64,000 bases of DNA from the NCBI GenBank assembly GCA_001910725.1, contig MJGA01000003.1:1426001-1490000 (forward strand). The letters are read 5' to 3'. Every line of letters begins with the position of its first letter. Position 1 is the first letter of the stretch. Shown piece by piece: positions 38,952-48,218 of the stretch. The DNA is from Phanerodontia chrysosporium. Lineage: Eukaryota > Basidiomycota > Agaricomycetes > Polyporales > Phanerochaetaceae. A model generated the notes under the pieces. The model was not told where the DNA came from. It was given only the letters and a program-made list of their open reading frames with translations, and searched no databases. A program made the translations under genes and the position numbers.

Positions 38952-39698
38952 TTGCTAAGGCTTGCTTTCGCAGTGCCGAAAGACGTTCGTCGAAGCGCGG
39001 CCTCTCCGCCCCCGAACGCACCCTTGCTCAAAGACCACATCCCCCAACGCATTTTCGACCGCCTCCAACGTCGTCGCGAGGCCGGCAACCCTGTCAAGTG
39101 GACTGACCGCAAAGTCAAGGCGGTCATCAAGTACGTCTCTACGCTCCCGACACCTCCACCCTCCGTCCCCTCCATCAACTGGACCGCTGTCCGCGAAGCC
39201 TGCGAAGCCGAACAACGCGTAGGCAACCGCATCCGCGAGCAGCGCCAGCGCGAGGCGCAAGAAGCCCAGGCCGCCGTAGCTGCCTCCTCCTCTAAGCTCA
39301 GTTTGGCAGAGCGCCTCAGCGCCGCCCCGACGTACGAGCCCATCGCCCGCAAGCCCATCGGCATCGACATCCCGAAGTACTCCCCCACCGACCTCGTCGG
39401 CATCTTTACGCCCAAGCTCGACGCAACCATCAAGCGTCTCAAGGCCGTCGAAGAAGTCGACCTCTTCCACCTCGTTAACAGCGACCGCGCGCACGGCGTC
39501 TGCCAGCTGCTCGAACGCCTTCGGCAGATTCGCAACGAGCTCAGCCGCCTCGCTCCTACCACTACGTTTAAGGAGTGGCATCAGTACGAGCTTGGACTAG
39601 CTCAGATTGGTGACATTCCGTTCGTCGGTTTAAGGCGCAATTTCCGCCGCATCGTAGGAGAGCTGGACATAGTGTACCGGGCCGGGTATTTCGATTAG
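38952..39698 (+). CDS. Pre-gag open frame of the outer element, function unknown
   Basis: 248 codons are open in the element's own direction, ahead of gag. The product is rich in Arg/Ala/Glu with coiled-coil-like stretches (RIREQRQREAQEAQAAVA, DATIKRLKAVEEVDLFHL, LERLRQIRNELSRL) and ends VYRAGYFD. The frame contains no Met codon; the listed start is a TTG and the upstream stop is at 38922. It must therefore be reached by splicing (an acceptor-like ttcgcag lies at 38967-38973) or non-AUG initiation, or be read as part of a gag precursor. The frame continuing toward gag is at -1 and stays open from about 39615 to gag, including DCSNCPHFFG. No known domain is recognised. It resembles in position and size the pre-gag frame of the inner element. 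Confidence 0.55.
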   Translation: MLRLAFAVPKDVRRSAASPPPNAPLLKDHIPQRIFDRLQRRREAGNPVKWTDRKVKAVIKYVSTLPTPPPSVPSINWTAVREACEAEQRVGNRIREQRQREAQEAQAAVAASSSKLSLAERLSAAPTYEPIARKPIGIDIPKYSPTDLVGIFTPKLDATIKRLKAVEEVDLFHLVNSDRAHGVCQLLERLRQIRNELSRLAPTTTFKEWHQYELGLAQIGDIPFVGLRRNFRRIVGELDIVYRAGYFD

Positions 39699-40126
39699 TT
39701 TACAAATACATTTCTGTCGCTCTGGATTTCGATTGTTCGAACTGCCCGCACTTCTTTGGGCGAACTACAGAGAACGGTGTCACTGCTCCTGCTGATCTCC
39801 ACGTCGAGGAGAACAACGGGTCTCGAGAAGCCAGGGAGTGCAGTCAGCAGCCCTGCCCTTATCGAGAAACTGCCCCTCCGCTACTCCCGGTTCCGCCTAG
39901 CGACCGAGAAACACAGTTCGAACGCCCTCATTTCGCGCAACGGCTAGAATTCGCCCGCGCCTCTGCCACTACTCCGAATACTCCCGATCACAGTCCCCCG
40001 GACAGCAGCCACCACTCGTCCCCCGAGACATCGCTCGGCTCCATCCTCTCCGACCACGAACCCGCTCCCTCGCCGTTTAATCTCTCCCGCGCTCAATCAG
40101 GAGCCAACACTCCCCGTCCCCCCAAT

Positions 40127-41377
40127 ATGTCAAGTACTCCCGGCGGAGCGCCTCCTGGCCCGACTCCCCCCGACCCCATCTCCGCTGCTCTCCTGCAAAT
40201 GGCCCAGGCGATGACGCAGCTCACAAACACGGTTAACACTCTGGCCCAAACTATTGGCGCCAATCGGACAACGGTCAACGCAACGGTTAACGCCAACAAG
40301 GAGCTCCCCTTCGTCGAGAAGCCCGTCCCGTTCAAAGGGAAAGGTTCGGACACGGCCCGTCTCTTCCGCGCCGCCTACCGCATCTACGCCGATGGACAGC
40401 CGGAGAAATTCGGCAAGCGCGACGTCAACGGCAACCTCCAGCGGGACCCCGAATCCGGCAAGATCTTGGTGGATGGCCAGAAGTGGATCGTCGGCGCTCT
40501 CTCCTTCATGCAGGATGAAGCGGCCGAATGGGCACGGCAGTACATCGAGCAAGCGGCAGACGGCACTCAGATATTCGACGGCTCTCGCGCTACGTTCTGG
40601 GAGGCCTTCAAGAACCGGTTCGAGCCCATGGACGAGAAGGCCGAGGCTCTCAGCAAGCTGCAAGCTTGTACGCAGGGCAACCGTCGGTTCGCGGAGTTCT
40701 TTGCGGAGTTCCAAGCCCTCGCCGGCCGCACGAAGCTCACCCCGGAAGACCTGGCAGCCCGGCTACGGACGAAGTTTAATAAGGACTACCTCGAGCGGAT
40801 CTCGTACATGGTCAACCCCGCTACTGGCAAAGGCCCCGAGACGTATGACGAGCTCAAGAACGCGGGTTTCGCCGTCGACCGGTCGAAGGACAAGCTCTCG
40901 CAAGACCTCCTGGCACAGCAAGGCAAGACGTCTTCGACTCCGGCTAGCTCGTCAGCGCGCGCCTTCCGCGACCCGAACGCGATGGACATCGACGCCGCGA
41001 ACATTGACGAGCTGTTTAAGGGTCTCACTGGCACGGATCTCAAGCGCCAGTTCGACGCCGTCATGAAGGACCGCTGCAAGGTCTGCGGCTCGAAGTCCCA
41101 CAAGTCCACGGACCCCGTTCACCGTGATTCGGTCTGCAACCACTGCGGCAAGAAGGGTCACTGGTCCCGCGTCTGTCGTGCTCGCCTCGAGGGCAAGCCG
41201 AGAACTGCCCCCGCTACCGCCGCCGTTCGCGCCTCGTCTTCGGATACCTCGTCTCAGGACTCCTCGTCTCCGGCCTCCTCGTCTTCTGGCAGCTCGTCTG
41301 ACGACCAAGCCGCCGCGCTCGCCGCCCTCCGTGATCAGCTGGCCCTGATACAGAAGCAGCTCGGGGGTTTTGCTTAA
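40127..41377 (+). CDS. Gag of the outer Gypsy element
   Basis: The product is the capsid-type protein that packages element RNA. The retrotransposon gag core is recognised in VPFKGKGSDTARLFRAAYRI, ALSFMQDEAAEWARQYIE and TFWEAFKNRFEPMDEKAEAL. A CCHC zinc knuckle CNHCGKKGHWSRVC lies at about 41138-41180, preceded by a second Cys-rich segment CKVCGSKSHKS. A Ser-rich and then charged tail ends LGGFA, stop at 41375-41377. The ATG at 40127 (MSSTPGGAPPGPTPPD) is the first Met, although the frame is open about 500 bases further upstream, so the real N-terminus may be longer. Pol follows in the -1 frame. Confidence 0.88.
   Translation: MSSTPGGAPPGPTPPDPISAALLQMAQAMTQLTNTVNTLAQTIGANRTTVNATVNANKELPFVEKPVPFKGKGSDTARLFRAAYRIYADGQPEKFGKRDVNGNLQRDPESGKILVDGQKWIVGALSFMQDEAAEWARQYIEQAADGTQIFDGSRATFWEAFKNRFEPMDEKAEALSKLQACTQGNRRFAEFFAEFQALAGRTKLTPEDLAARLRTKFNKDYLERISYMVNPATGKGPETYDELKNAGFAVDRSKDKLSQDLLAQQGKTSSTPASSSARAFRDPNAMDIDAANIDELFKGLTGTDLKRQFDAVMKDRCKVCGSKSHKSTDPVHRDSVCNHCGKKGHWSRVCRARLEGKPRTAPATAAVRASSSDTSSQDSSSPASSSSGSSSDDQAAALAALRDQLALIQKQLGGFA
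41365..41371 (+). promoter_or_regulatory. Candidate -1 ribosomal frameshift site, gag to pol
   Basis: GGGTTTT sits in register with gag codons (g ggt ttt), fitting the X-XXY-YYZ slippery pattern. It lies two codons before the gag stop. The -1 frame is open from here through the protease, so a slip gives a Gag-Pol fusion. A downstream stimulatory structure was not evaluated. Confidence 0.55.
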
Positions 41378-41493
41378 GGGGCCGGAGTGACGCCGCATCG
41401 TCGGTCCCCGTTTCGTCAAGCCCGGATTCAACTCCGGCACCGTCGTTAGAACCACAGGACCTTTCAGATACCATCCGCTCATGTACAATATCA

Positions 41494-43500
41494 GTGCTAG
41501 ATCCTTTCTCGAATCACTATCGTGTACCTGTAAAGCTCACCGGACTCAATAAAACTATTCGCACGCCTGCAATGATTGACTCCGGTGCGACTTCGCTATT
41601 CATCCACGAGGATTTCTGTAAGCAACACAAGATCCTCACGGTACCACTCAAGAAGGAAATTACACTGTACAACATCGACGGAACCAAGAATGAAGCAGGG
41701 TCTATCACGCGCCGTGCTAGACTCCAGCTCACTGTGGGTTCGTACACGTTTAAGGAGGAGTTTCTTGTCACAAACATCGGTCCGGAGGATGTCATCCTCG
41801 GACTTCCGTGGCTCAAGAAATGGAATCCGAACATCGACTGGGAAACGGGAGATGTCCAGTTTCAGCTCCGCGGCGGAGCTGAGGACACCCCGGTTTTCGG
41901 TATCCATCAGATTGACGCCAACCGCTCCGAACGCCGTGAATGGCTTCGAGCAGGCATTGTTGAGGACGCCAAGGACGAAGTCTGGATCCTCGCCGGCTAC
42001 ACTTACTCGCAAGCGATCGCTGTCGAAGCCAATCGCGAGAAGTACGCCAAGACGTTCGAAGAGCTGGTTCCCAAAGAATACCACCGACACAAGAAGGTGT
42101 TCTCTGAAGAGGAATCACACCGCCTTCCGAAGCATCAGCCCTGGGATCACGCGATAGATCTCGTCCCGGACGCCCCGGCCTCGATCAAATCGAAGGTTTA
42201 TCCCATGTCCCCGATCGAGAATGAAGAACTACAGCGGTTCATCGACGACGCACTCGCCAAGGGCTATATCGTCCCCAGCAAGTCTCCGATCGCTTCTCCT
42301 GTCTTCTTCATCAAGAAAAAGGACGGCAAGCTCCGGTTCATTCAAGACTACCGCAAGCTCAACGACATCACTGTGAAGAATCGGTACCCCCTCCCGCTCG
42401 CCTCCGATATCATCGGGAAGCTCCAGGGCGCTAAGATCTTCACCAAGTTCGATGTCCGATGGGGCTACAACAACGTCCGGATTAAGGAAGGTGACGAGTG
42501 GAAAGCCGCCTTCGTCACCAACCGCGGCCTCTTCGAGCCCAGAGTCATGTACTTCGGTCTGTGCAACAGCCCTGCCACGTTCCAGGCCCTCATGAACCAC
42601 ATCTTCGCCGACCTCATCGCTGAGAGCAAGGTCGCAGTTTACCTCGACGACATCCTCATCTGGTCGAACGATCTCGCTTCGCATCGGAAGATTGTTCACG
42701 AAGTCTTGGCACGCCTCGCCAAATACGATCTGTATCTTCGGCCCGAGAAGTGCGAGTTCGAGCGCTCAGAGATCGAGTATCTTGGGCTCCTCATCAGCGA
42801 AGGACAAGTCGGCATGGACCCCGGCAAGGTTAAAGCAGTAGCCGAGTGGCCGACCCCGAAGAACCTCAAAGACGTACGAGGCTTTGTCGGGTTCGCCAAC
42901 TTCTACCGCCGCTTCATCAAAGACTTCTCAAAGATCTGCCGCCCGCTGCACGATCTGACGAAGAAGGACACTCCGTTTAATTGGGGTCCCGCACAGGCAG
43001 AAGCCTTCGAGACGCTCAAGCGCGCTTTCACGACTCAGCCTGTGCTCGCCATGTGGAGTATTGATCGGCCAACTCGCGTCGAGACCGATGCTTCTGGCTA
43101 CGCCACCGGAGGAGTCATAGCCCAACGCAATCCTGAAGATGGTCTCTGGCATCCAATCGCGTATCGCTCGCAAACCATGAGCCCCGCTGAGCGGAACTAC
43201 GAGATCTGGGATCGTGAGATGCTTGCAATCATCGAAGCTCTCAAGGATTGGCGCCAGTTCCTCGAAGGTCTCCCGGAGCCTTTTGAGATCTGGACCGATC
43301 ATCAGAATCTCCAGTACTGGAAGACTGCGCAGAATCTCACGCGGCGACAAGCCCGATGGGCCTCCTACCTCGCTGAATACGACTTCCGCATCATCCACCG
43401 CCCTGGCAAGACCCATCTCCTCGCTGATCCGCTCTCCCGGCCCTCCTCGCTGCATGTCTCCGACGAAGAAGACAATCGCTCGCAGATAGTATTGAAGCCG
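41494..43500 (+). pseudogene. Pol of the outer element, 5' part (protease, RT, RNase H), split by the inner element
   Basis: The aspartic protease motif MIDSGATSLFIHEDF opens the part. Reverse transcriptase follows with PVFFIKKKDGKLRFIQDY, TKFDVRWGYNNVRI, the FGLCNSPATFQ region and the catalytic VYLDDILIWSN. RNase H follows (VETDASGYATGGVIAQ, WDREMLAIIEALKDWRQFL, IWTDHQNLQYW), and the part ends RSQIVLKP at 43500. The frame has no Met before the protease and is open upstream into gag at -1, consistent with frameshift expression. The stop shown after 43500 belongs to the inserted LTR. Discounting the inner element and one AGCCG copy joins LKP directly to ELFKIAATA at 52082. Confidence 0.9.
43496..43500. 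repeat. Target site duplication of the inner Gypsy element (left copy)
   Basis: AGCCG lies before the LTR at 43501 and again after the LTR ending at 52076 (52077-52081). It marks insertion into the pol gene of the outer element. Confidence 0.92.
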
Positions 43501-44025
43501 TGTCAAAGTAAACCCCGCTACTTACCTTAGTAGCTTTGGTGGGGTGAGACTTGACTGCGAGAGTGAAGTAGTGGTAGACGAGGTAGATGATGCTGGGGAC
43601 TTAAGCCCAGCAGAGCCCGGTATATATACATGAAGGGGAGGACCCCTGGTACTACCCGAGACCCCTGATACTGCCCATCACATGCACGATGGCGTGATGA
43701 TGGTGCGATACTTGCCAAGACACTCCGGGCTCGGCGAAGTCTAAAGCCGAGTACCGGATGTGTCCGGAACCTTCTACGCTATTCTAGAATACACTACCCG
43801 GACCCTGGGTCCGGCTACCTACTATACCCTTGTACCGGAGCGTCTACATCATAGATAAGATAAAGATAAGATCCTCACACGACTCTGAGTCCATTCCCAG
43901 CACGTGACCAACACGTGACCGCGTTCTGACGCGTGCCTGTCCTAACCCTAGTCCATAACCCTAACCCCTGGCGCCTACTGGGCGCTTACAGGAATAAAAC
44001 CGTAGGGAATTAGAAAACTGTGACA
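43501..44025 (-). repeat. 3' LTR of the inner element
   Basis: 525 bp with TGTCA/TGACA ends. It contains a TATATATA box (about 43620-43628) and, toward its transcription-upstream end, telomere-like ccctaaccc / ataaccctaacccc units at 43940-43970. Its partner is 51552-52076. Confidence 0.92.
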
Positions 44026-44066
44026 GTACCCCCTCTTCAGATTCGAACTCCCGAGAGAAGACTTTT

Positions 44067-47000
44067 TTATTTTCCAGTGGATCCAAACCCGCCTGAGCCA
44101 CGATCGGTTGACTGTAGCGTTTCGACAACTTCTATGTCGGCATCGGCGATTTTCTCCAGGATCAATTGAGCCGCCCTATCTCCAGTCGTGACTGTGAAGT
44201 CACTGTCGCTTGTGTTAAGGAGTAGTATTTTGACGATACCCGTGTAGTCCCGGTCGATAACACCTGCGCCGACATGAATGCCTTTGAGTGCCAGTCCTGA
44301 TCGTGGTGCAATTCGTCCATAGGTCCCAGTTGGAACTCGGATGTGAATGCCAGTGCTGATGAGTTTGCGGTCTCCTGCTGGAATTGTTGCATCTTCTGCT
44401 GCATACAGGTCCCAGCCTGCTGCCTCGGTAGTGCTCTTGGATGGTGTCTTTCCACCATCTAGAACGATTTGAAGGGTTTCCTCTTCATCGAGTTCTAAAC
44501 CGTCTGTTTCCATAGGTGCTTCTTCGTTCCGAACGCGCCAAAATTCCGCGATCTTCTCTTTAGCACCTTCCAGATTACTCTCTGGTTCCCATTTGTCTTC
44601 TTCTGGCCCATAACCCTTCCACCGAACCATGTACCAGTTTCGTTTCCTGACACGCCCGGTAGTCTTGTGGTTGAGAATTTTCTCGACCTCATACTCGAGC
44701 TCTCCGTCATGAACTTCTGGCTCTGGCGGTGCGGCTCGTTGGCCGACGATGGAGGGTGTAGAATAGGGGATTAATTTACTAGCGTGGAACACCGGGTGAT
44801 ATGCCCTATATTGTGGAGGCAGTTTCACCTTGAAGGTTACTTTGGACAGTTGCTCGATGATTTCGAACGGTCCTAGGTACCTCGGTGTCAGCGTGCGTTG
44901 AGTGGTTTGGTAATCCTTTGAATTCAGCAGGACTTTGTCGCCGACTTTAAACGGCACTTCTTGCTTGTTCTGGTCGTAGTACCACTTCATACGGTCCGCT
45001 GCTAGTTGTAGGGCTGCTTTGGCCTTGTCTTGGGCGTCTTGTCTAAGTCTGAATATCTCGTTCAAGTCTTTGCTTTTGGCTTGCTTGTCGAGAGTTGGTC
45101 CTGCCCGTGGGTGTCTACCATATTCTAGAAAGAACGGTGTGTCCTTTGTACTTTCATGTGCTGCGTTGTTGTAGGCGAATTCTGCAGTGGGCAGATAATC
45201 GACCCAGTCTTCGTGATTGACATTATCAGCGAAGCAGCGTAGGTACTGTTCTAGAACTTGATTTACTCGTTCAGTTTGACCATCTGTTTGAGGGTGATAT
45301 GCCGTAGACATCGCTGACTCGATACTGAGTAGCTTACACCATTCTTGAAAGAGTTCAGCCGCGAATTGAGTTCCTCTGTCTGAGATTATCTGCAAAGGTA
45401 ATCCGTGGATAGGGTAAATTCTATCCATCAGGATCTTTGCGAGGTCTTTAGCAGAGAATTTGTTCGTTATCGCGAAGAAACGTGCTCTCTTGGTGAGTCG
45501 GCATACAACGACGAGGATGGCGTCCTTTCCTCTTGATGGCATCAACTGAGTAATCAAGTCGATGGTAATAACTTCCCAAGGTCCGTTAGGTACCTTGTTG
45601 GGCATGAGTTGTCCGTAGGTCTGCTGTGTGCGATTCTTCATTCGCTGACACGTGTCGCAACCTGTGACGTATTTCTTGACGAAGACAGACATTCCCGGCC
45701 ACCAATAGTTTCGGGAGACAAGTTCGTAGGTCTTCCATCTGCCTGGATGTCCGGCTGATGGGTGGTCGTGGTGCATTTGGACTATTCGTCGTCGTAAGTC
45801 CTCATTCTCATCCTTCGGTATGTAGATATGTCCCCGGAAGAGTAGCAATCCATTCTCAAAGTTCCATTCCTCTAACGGTTTCTTGAACTCGCGTGGGCCT
45901 GATTTGAGTAACGATTGATAGTTCTTGGTGACTTCGTCGGATAACAGAGCCTTCTTGACCTCTTGGAGCAGTAAATCGTCGTTTACTGGAGCGTCATGGG
46001 AGGCGTCGATCGCGCAGACTTCGAGCAGATTGGCGAAAAATTCTGGCTTCAGAAGAATATGGTCGCGATTATCGAGTTCTACCCCCTCTTCATGATCTGG
46101 TCTCCTGGACAGAGGGTCTTCAGCTTCCATTGTTTTACCCGGCTTGTGGTGTAGTGTGAAATGGAATCTTGTTAGGTATAGTGCCCAACGAGCTTGACGG
46201 CGAGACAATTTCTGGGCCTGCTTGAAATAAGTCAGGTTCTGGTGGTCTGACCATATCTCGAATTTTTCCGGATGTCCCTCTAGATAGTGCCTATACTCTT
46301 CTAACCCGCGGATTATGGCCAACATCTCCTTGTCGTATATCTCATAGTTCCTTTCGTGAACATTGAGTGACTTGGAGTGGAAGGCTACCGGATGGTAAAG
46401 CTTATCGTTTGGGTCGAGTTGTGACAGAACCGAGCCGATCGCGAAGTCACTCGCGTCGGTAGAGAGCCTGAACGGATTAACGTCGTCCGGAATTCGTAGA
46501 ATTGGTGCAGAAGTGAACGCCTTTTTTAGGTCGTCAAACGCCTTCTGCTGTTCAGAACCCCATTCCCATGGTTGATCCTTCTTGGTGAGTACCGTGAGTG
46601 GCTTCGTGATCTGCGCAAAGTCTTTAATAAACCTGCGATAGAAATTCGCGAATCCAAGGAATGCCTGAACGTGCTTGACCTTGGTCGGTACGGGCCACTC
46701 CGTTACGCCTGTGACTTTAGCAGGGTCCATTTCTACATGATTTTTGGATATAATCATGCCGAGGTAGGCGAGTTTGTCCTTCTCGAATAGACACTTTTCT
46801 GCCTTCGCGAAGAGGTCGTTGTCTTCCAGTCGCTGCAACACTTCGTGTACGATCTTTCGATGTTCCTCGCGGTCATTGCCGAAGATGAGGATATCGTCAA
46901 GGTATACCATAACCTTTCCTTGACGGATAAGGTCTTCGAAGATGTTGTTCATCATATTCTGGAATGTTGCCGGTGCGTTTGCGAATCCAAAGTACATAAC

Positions 47001-48218
47001 TTTGGCCTGGAATAAACCGTCCTTGGTTACAAAAGCCGTTTTCCACTCGTCACCTTCCTTGATGCGGACATTGTTATATCCCCATCGAAGGTCGATTTTT
47101 GTGAATATCGACGCCTGAGATAGTGCATCGATTAAATCGGCGATGCGAGGGATAGGATAACGGTTCTTCTTCGTAATTCCGTTCAAGGGGCGGTAATCCA
47201 TGCAAGGTCGCAAACTACCATCGGCTTTCTTTACGAAAAAGAATGAGGCAGCGATGGGTGACTTCGACTCTTCAATGTAGCCTTTTCGGCGTTCCTCACG
47301 AATCCACTCGTCGAAAGACGAGCGTTGTCTCTGGTCTAGTGGGTACACCTTTCCGATTGGGGGCAGCTTAGCTCCTTCCTCAAATTCGATGGCATGGTCC
47401 CATGGTTTGTGGGTGGGCATGCGTTCAGACTTGGTTTTACTGAATACGCTTTCGAATTTGTGGACCCAACTCGGTACCTGTGATTTCCATTGCGAGGTGT
47501 CAACTGTATCGTCGTCATCTTTTTCCAAGATGTCAGCGACAGCCTCGGCTTGCGTTCGTTCCTCTGGGTTACTGAAATCAACCCAGTTGATGTGGTGGGG
47601 AATATCCTCTTCTCCAATATCGTCCAGTGAGGATTCCCAAGGTTGCTCTGGTTCGAGCTCTGCCAGCTCCTCGTCATTGCCGATTTCGATGTCGAGGGCT
47701 TGGACTTTCTGTGCCATGCTGGAGACTTTGCATGATTCAGGACATCTGGTGAACTCCCAATTGCCTTTTGCCCAGTCGATTTCTGGGTTATGCCGGTGTA
47801 GGAACTTGTACCCTATGTACATGTCTTTGTCGTGCAAATCCGTCACGAGCAAGTACTGGGTATGTTTGTGCGTTCCAATTTCCAAGTAGGCTCGCAGGGC
47901 GTGAGTGATTCGTCCTGCTTTATTGATCGTTCCATCCGCATTTTTTACTTCATACGGATTTGCCAACTTAATAGTTACCAGATTGTTCTTTTCGACGAAG
48001 CTGTGATTGATGAAACTCGTCGTGGCGCCTGAATCAACCAGGGCTTCTGCCTGCGCTTTTTTACCATACACCCACAGAGTAATAGGAAGTTTGAACGATA
48101 ATGATTTATTACGCGAGACGTTCAATACATCAATGTCAATTACTCTATCTACATCCAGTGTAGACTCGGCCGTGGGTACATGATCAGCGTTATTAACCTG
48201 TAGGACGCAGGGATCCAC
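44067..48218 (-). CDS. Pol of the inner element with C-terminal chromodomain and dUTPase
   Basis: 1383 codons are open. Protease: ALVDSGATTSFINHSF (about residue 60). RT: AASFFFVKKADGSLRPCMDY, TKIDLRWGYNNVRI, FGFANAPATFQ, VYLDDILIFGND. RNase H: LSTDASDFAIGSVLSQ, YDKEMLAIIRGLEEYRHYL. Integrase: zinc finger with HHDHPSAGHPGRW and CDTCQRMK, then the DDE core with IDLITQLMPS, ISDRGTQFAAELFQ and the E in TDGQTERVNQVLEQY. Chromodomain: YEVEKILNHKT to YMVRWKGYGPEEDKWEPE. From about residue 1245 to the stop is a complete dUTPase. The first listed codon is GTG overlapping the gag stop (TAGTG); the frame is open upstream at -1 to gag, so frameshifting or reinitiation is expected. Confidence 0.94.
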   Translation of the reverse strand: MDPCVLQVNNADHVPTAESTLDVDRVIDIDVLNVSRNKSLSFKLPITLWVYGKKAQAEALVDSGATTSFINHSFVEKNNLVTIKLANPYEVKNADGTINKAGRITHALRAYLEIGTHKHTQYLLVTDLHDKDMYIGYKFLHRHNPEIDWAKGNWEFTRCPESCKVSSMAQKVQALDIEIGNDEELAELEPEQPWESSLDDIGEEDIPHHINWVDFSNPEERTQAEAVADILEKDDDDTVDTSQWKSQVPSWVHKFESVFSKTKSERMPTHKPWDHAIEFEEGAKLPPIGKVYPLDQRQRSSFDEWIREERRKGYIEESKSPIAASFFFVKKADGSLRPCMDYRPLNGITKKNRYPIPRIADLIDALSQASIFTKIDLRWGYNNVRIKEGDEWKTAFVTKDGLFQAKVMYFGFANAPATFQNMMNNIFEDLIRQGKVMVYLDDILIFGNDREEHRKIVHEVLQRLEDNDLFAKAEKCLFEKDKLAYLGMIISKNHVEMDPAKVTGVTEWPVPTKVKHVQAFLGFANFYRRFIKDFAQITKPLTVLTKKDQPWEWGSEQQKAFDDLKKAFTSAPILRIPDDVNPFRLSTDASDFAIGSVLSQLDPNDKLYHPVAFHSKSLNVHERNYEIYDKEMLAIIRGLEEYRHYLEGHPEKFEIWSDHQNLTYFKQAQKLSRRQARWALYLTRFHFTLHHKPGKTMEAEDPLSRRPDHEEGVELDNRDHILLKPEFFANLLEVCAIDASHDAPVNDDLLLQEVKKALLSDEVTKNYQSLLKSGPREFKKPLEEWNFENGLLLFRGHIYIPKDENEDLRRRIVQMHHDHPSAGHPGRWKTYELVSRNYWWPGMSVFVKKYVTGCDTCQRMKNRTQQTYGQLMPNKVPNGPWEVITIDLITQLMPSRGKDAILVVVCRLTKRARFFAITNKFSAKDLAKILMDRIYPIHGLPLQIISDRGTQFAAELFQEWCKLLSIESAMSTAYHPQTDGQTERVNQVLEQYLRCFADNVNHEDWVDYLPTAEFAYNNAAHESTKDTPFFLEYGRHPRAGPTLDKQAKSKDLNEIFRLRQDAQDKAKAALQLAADRMKWYYDQNKQEVPFKVGDKVLLNSKDYQTTQRTLTPRYLGPFEIIEQLSKVTFKVKLPPQYRAYHPVFHASKLIPYSTPSIVGQRAAPPEPEVHDGELEYEVEKILNHKTTGRVRKRNWYMVRWKGYGPEEDKWEPESNLEGAKEKIAEFWRVRNEEAPMETDGLELDEEETLQIVLDGGKTPSKSTTEAAGWDLYAAEDATIPAGDRKLISTGIHIRVPTGTYGRIAPRSGLALKGIHVGAGVIDRDYTGIVKILLLNTSDSDFTVTTGDRAAQLILEKIADADIEVVETLQSTDRGSGGFGSTGK
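44070..44480 (-). other. dUTPase domain at the end of the inner pol
   Basis: All five trimeric dUTPase motifs occur in order: AAGWDLYAAED (motif 1), APRSGLALKG (2), GAGVIDRDYTG (3, with the catalytic Asp region), GDRAAQLILEK (4) and DRGSGGFGSTG (5, the nucleotide-closing loop). dUTPases hydrolyse dUTP to dUMP and pyrophosphate and keep uracil out of DNA. Here the domain is continuous with the chromodomain and the frame ends just past motif 5, so it is probably released or tethered as the C-terminal piece of Pol. Confidence 0.93.

Noticed and set aside
43527..43718. 63-codon frame repeated at 51578-51769
   Set aside because: Lies within the inner element's LTR pair; repetition reflects the LTR, not a conserved gene.
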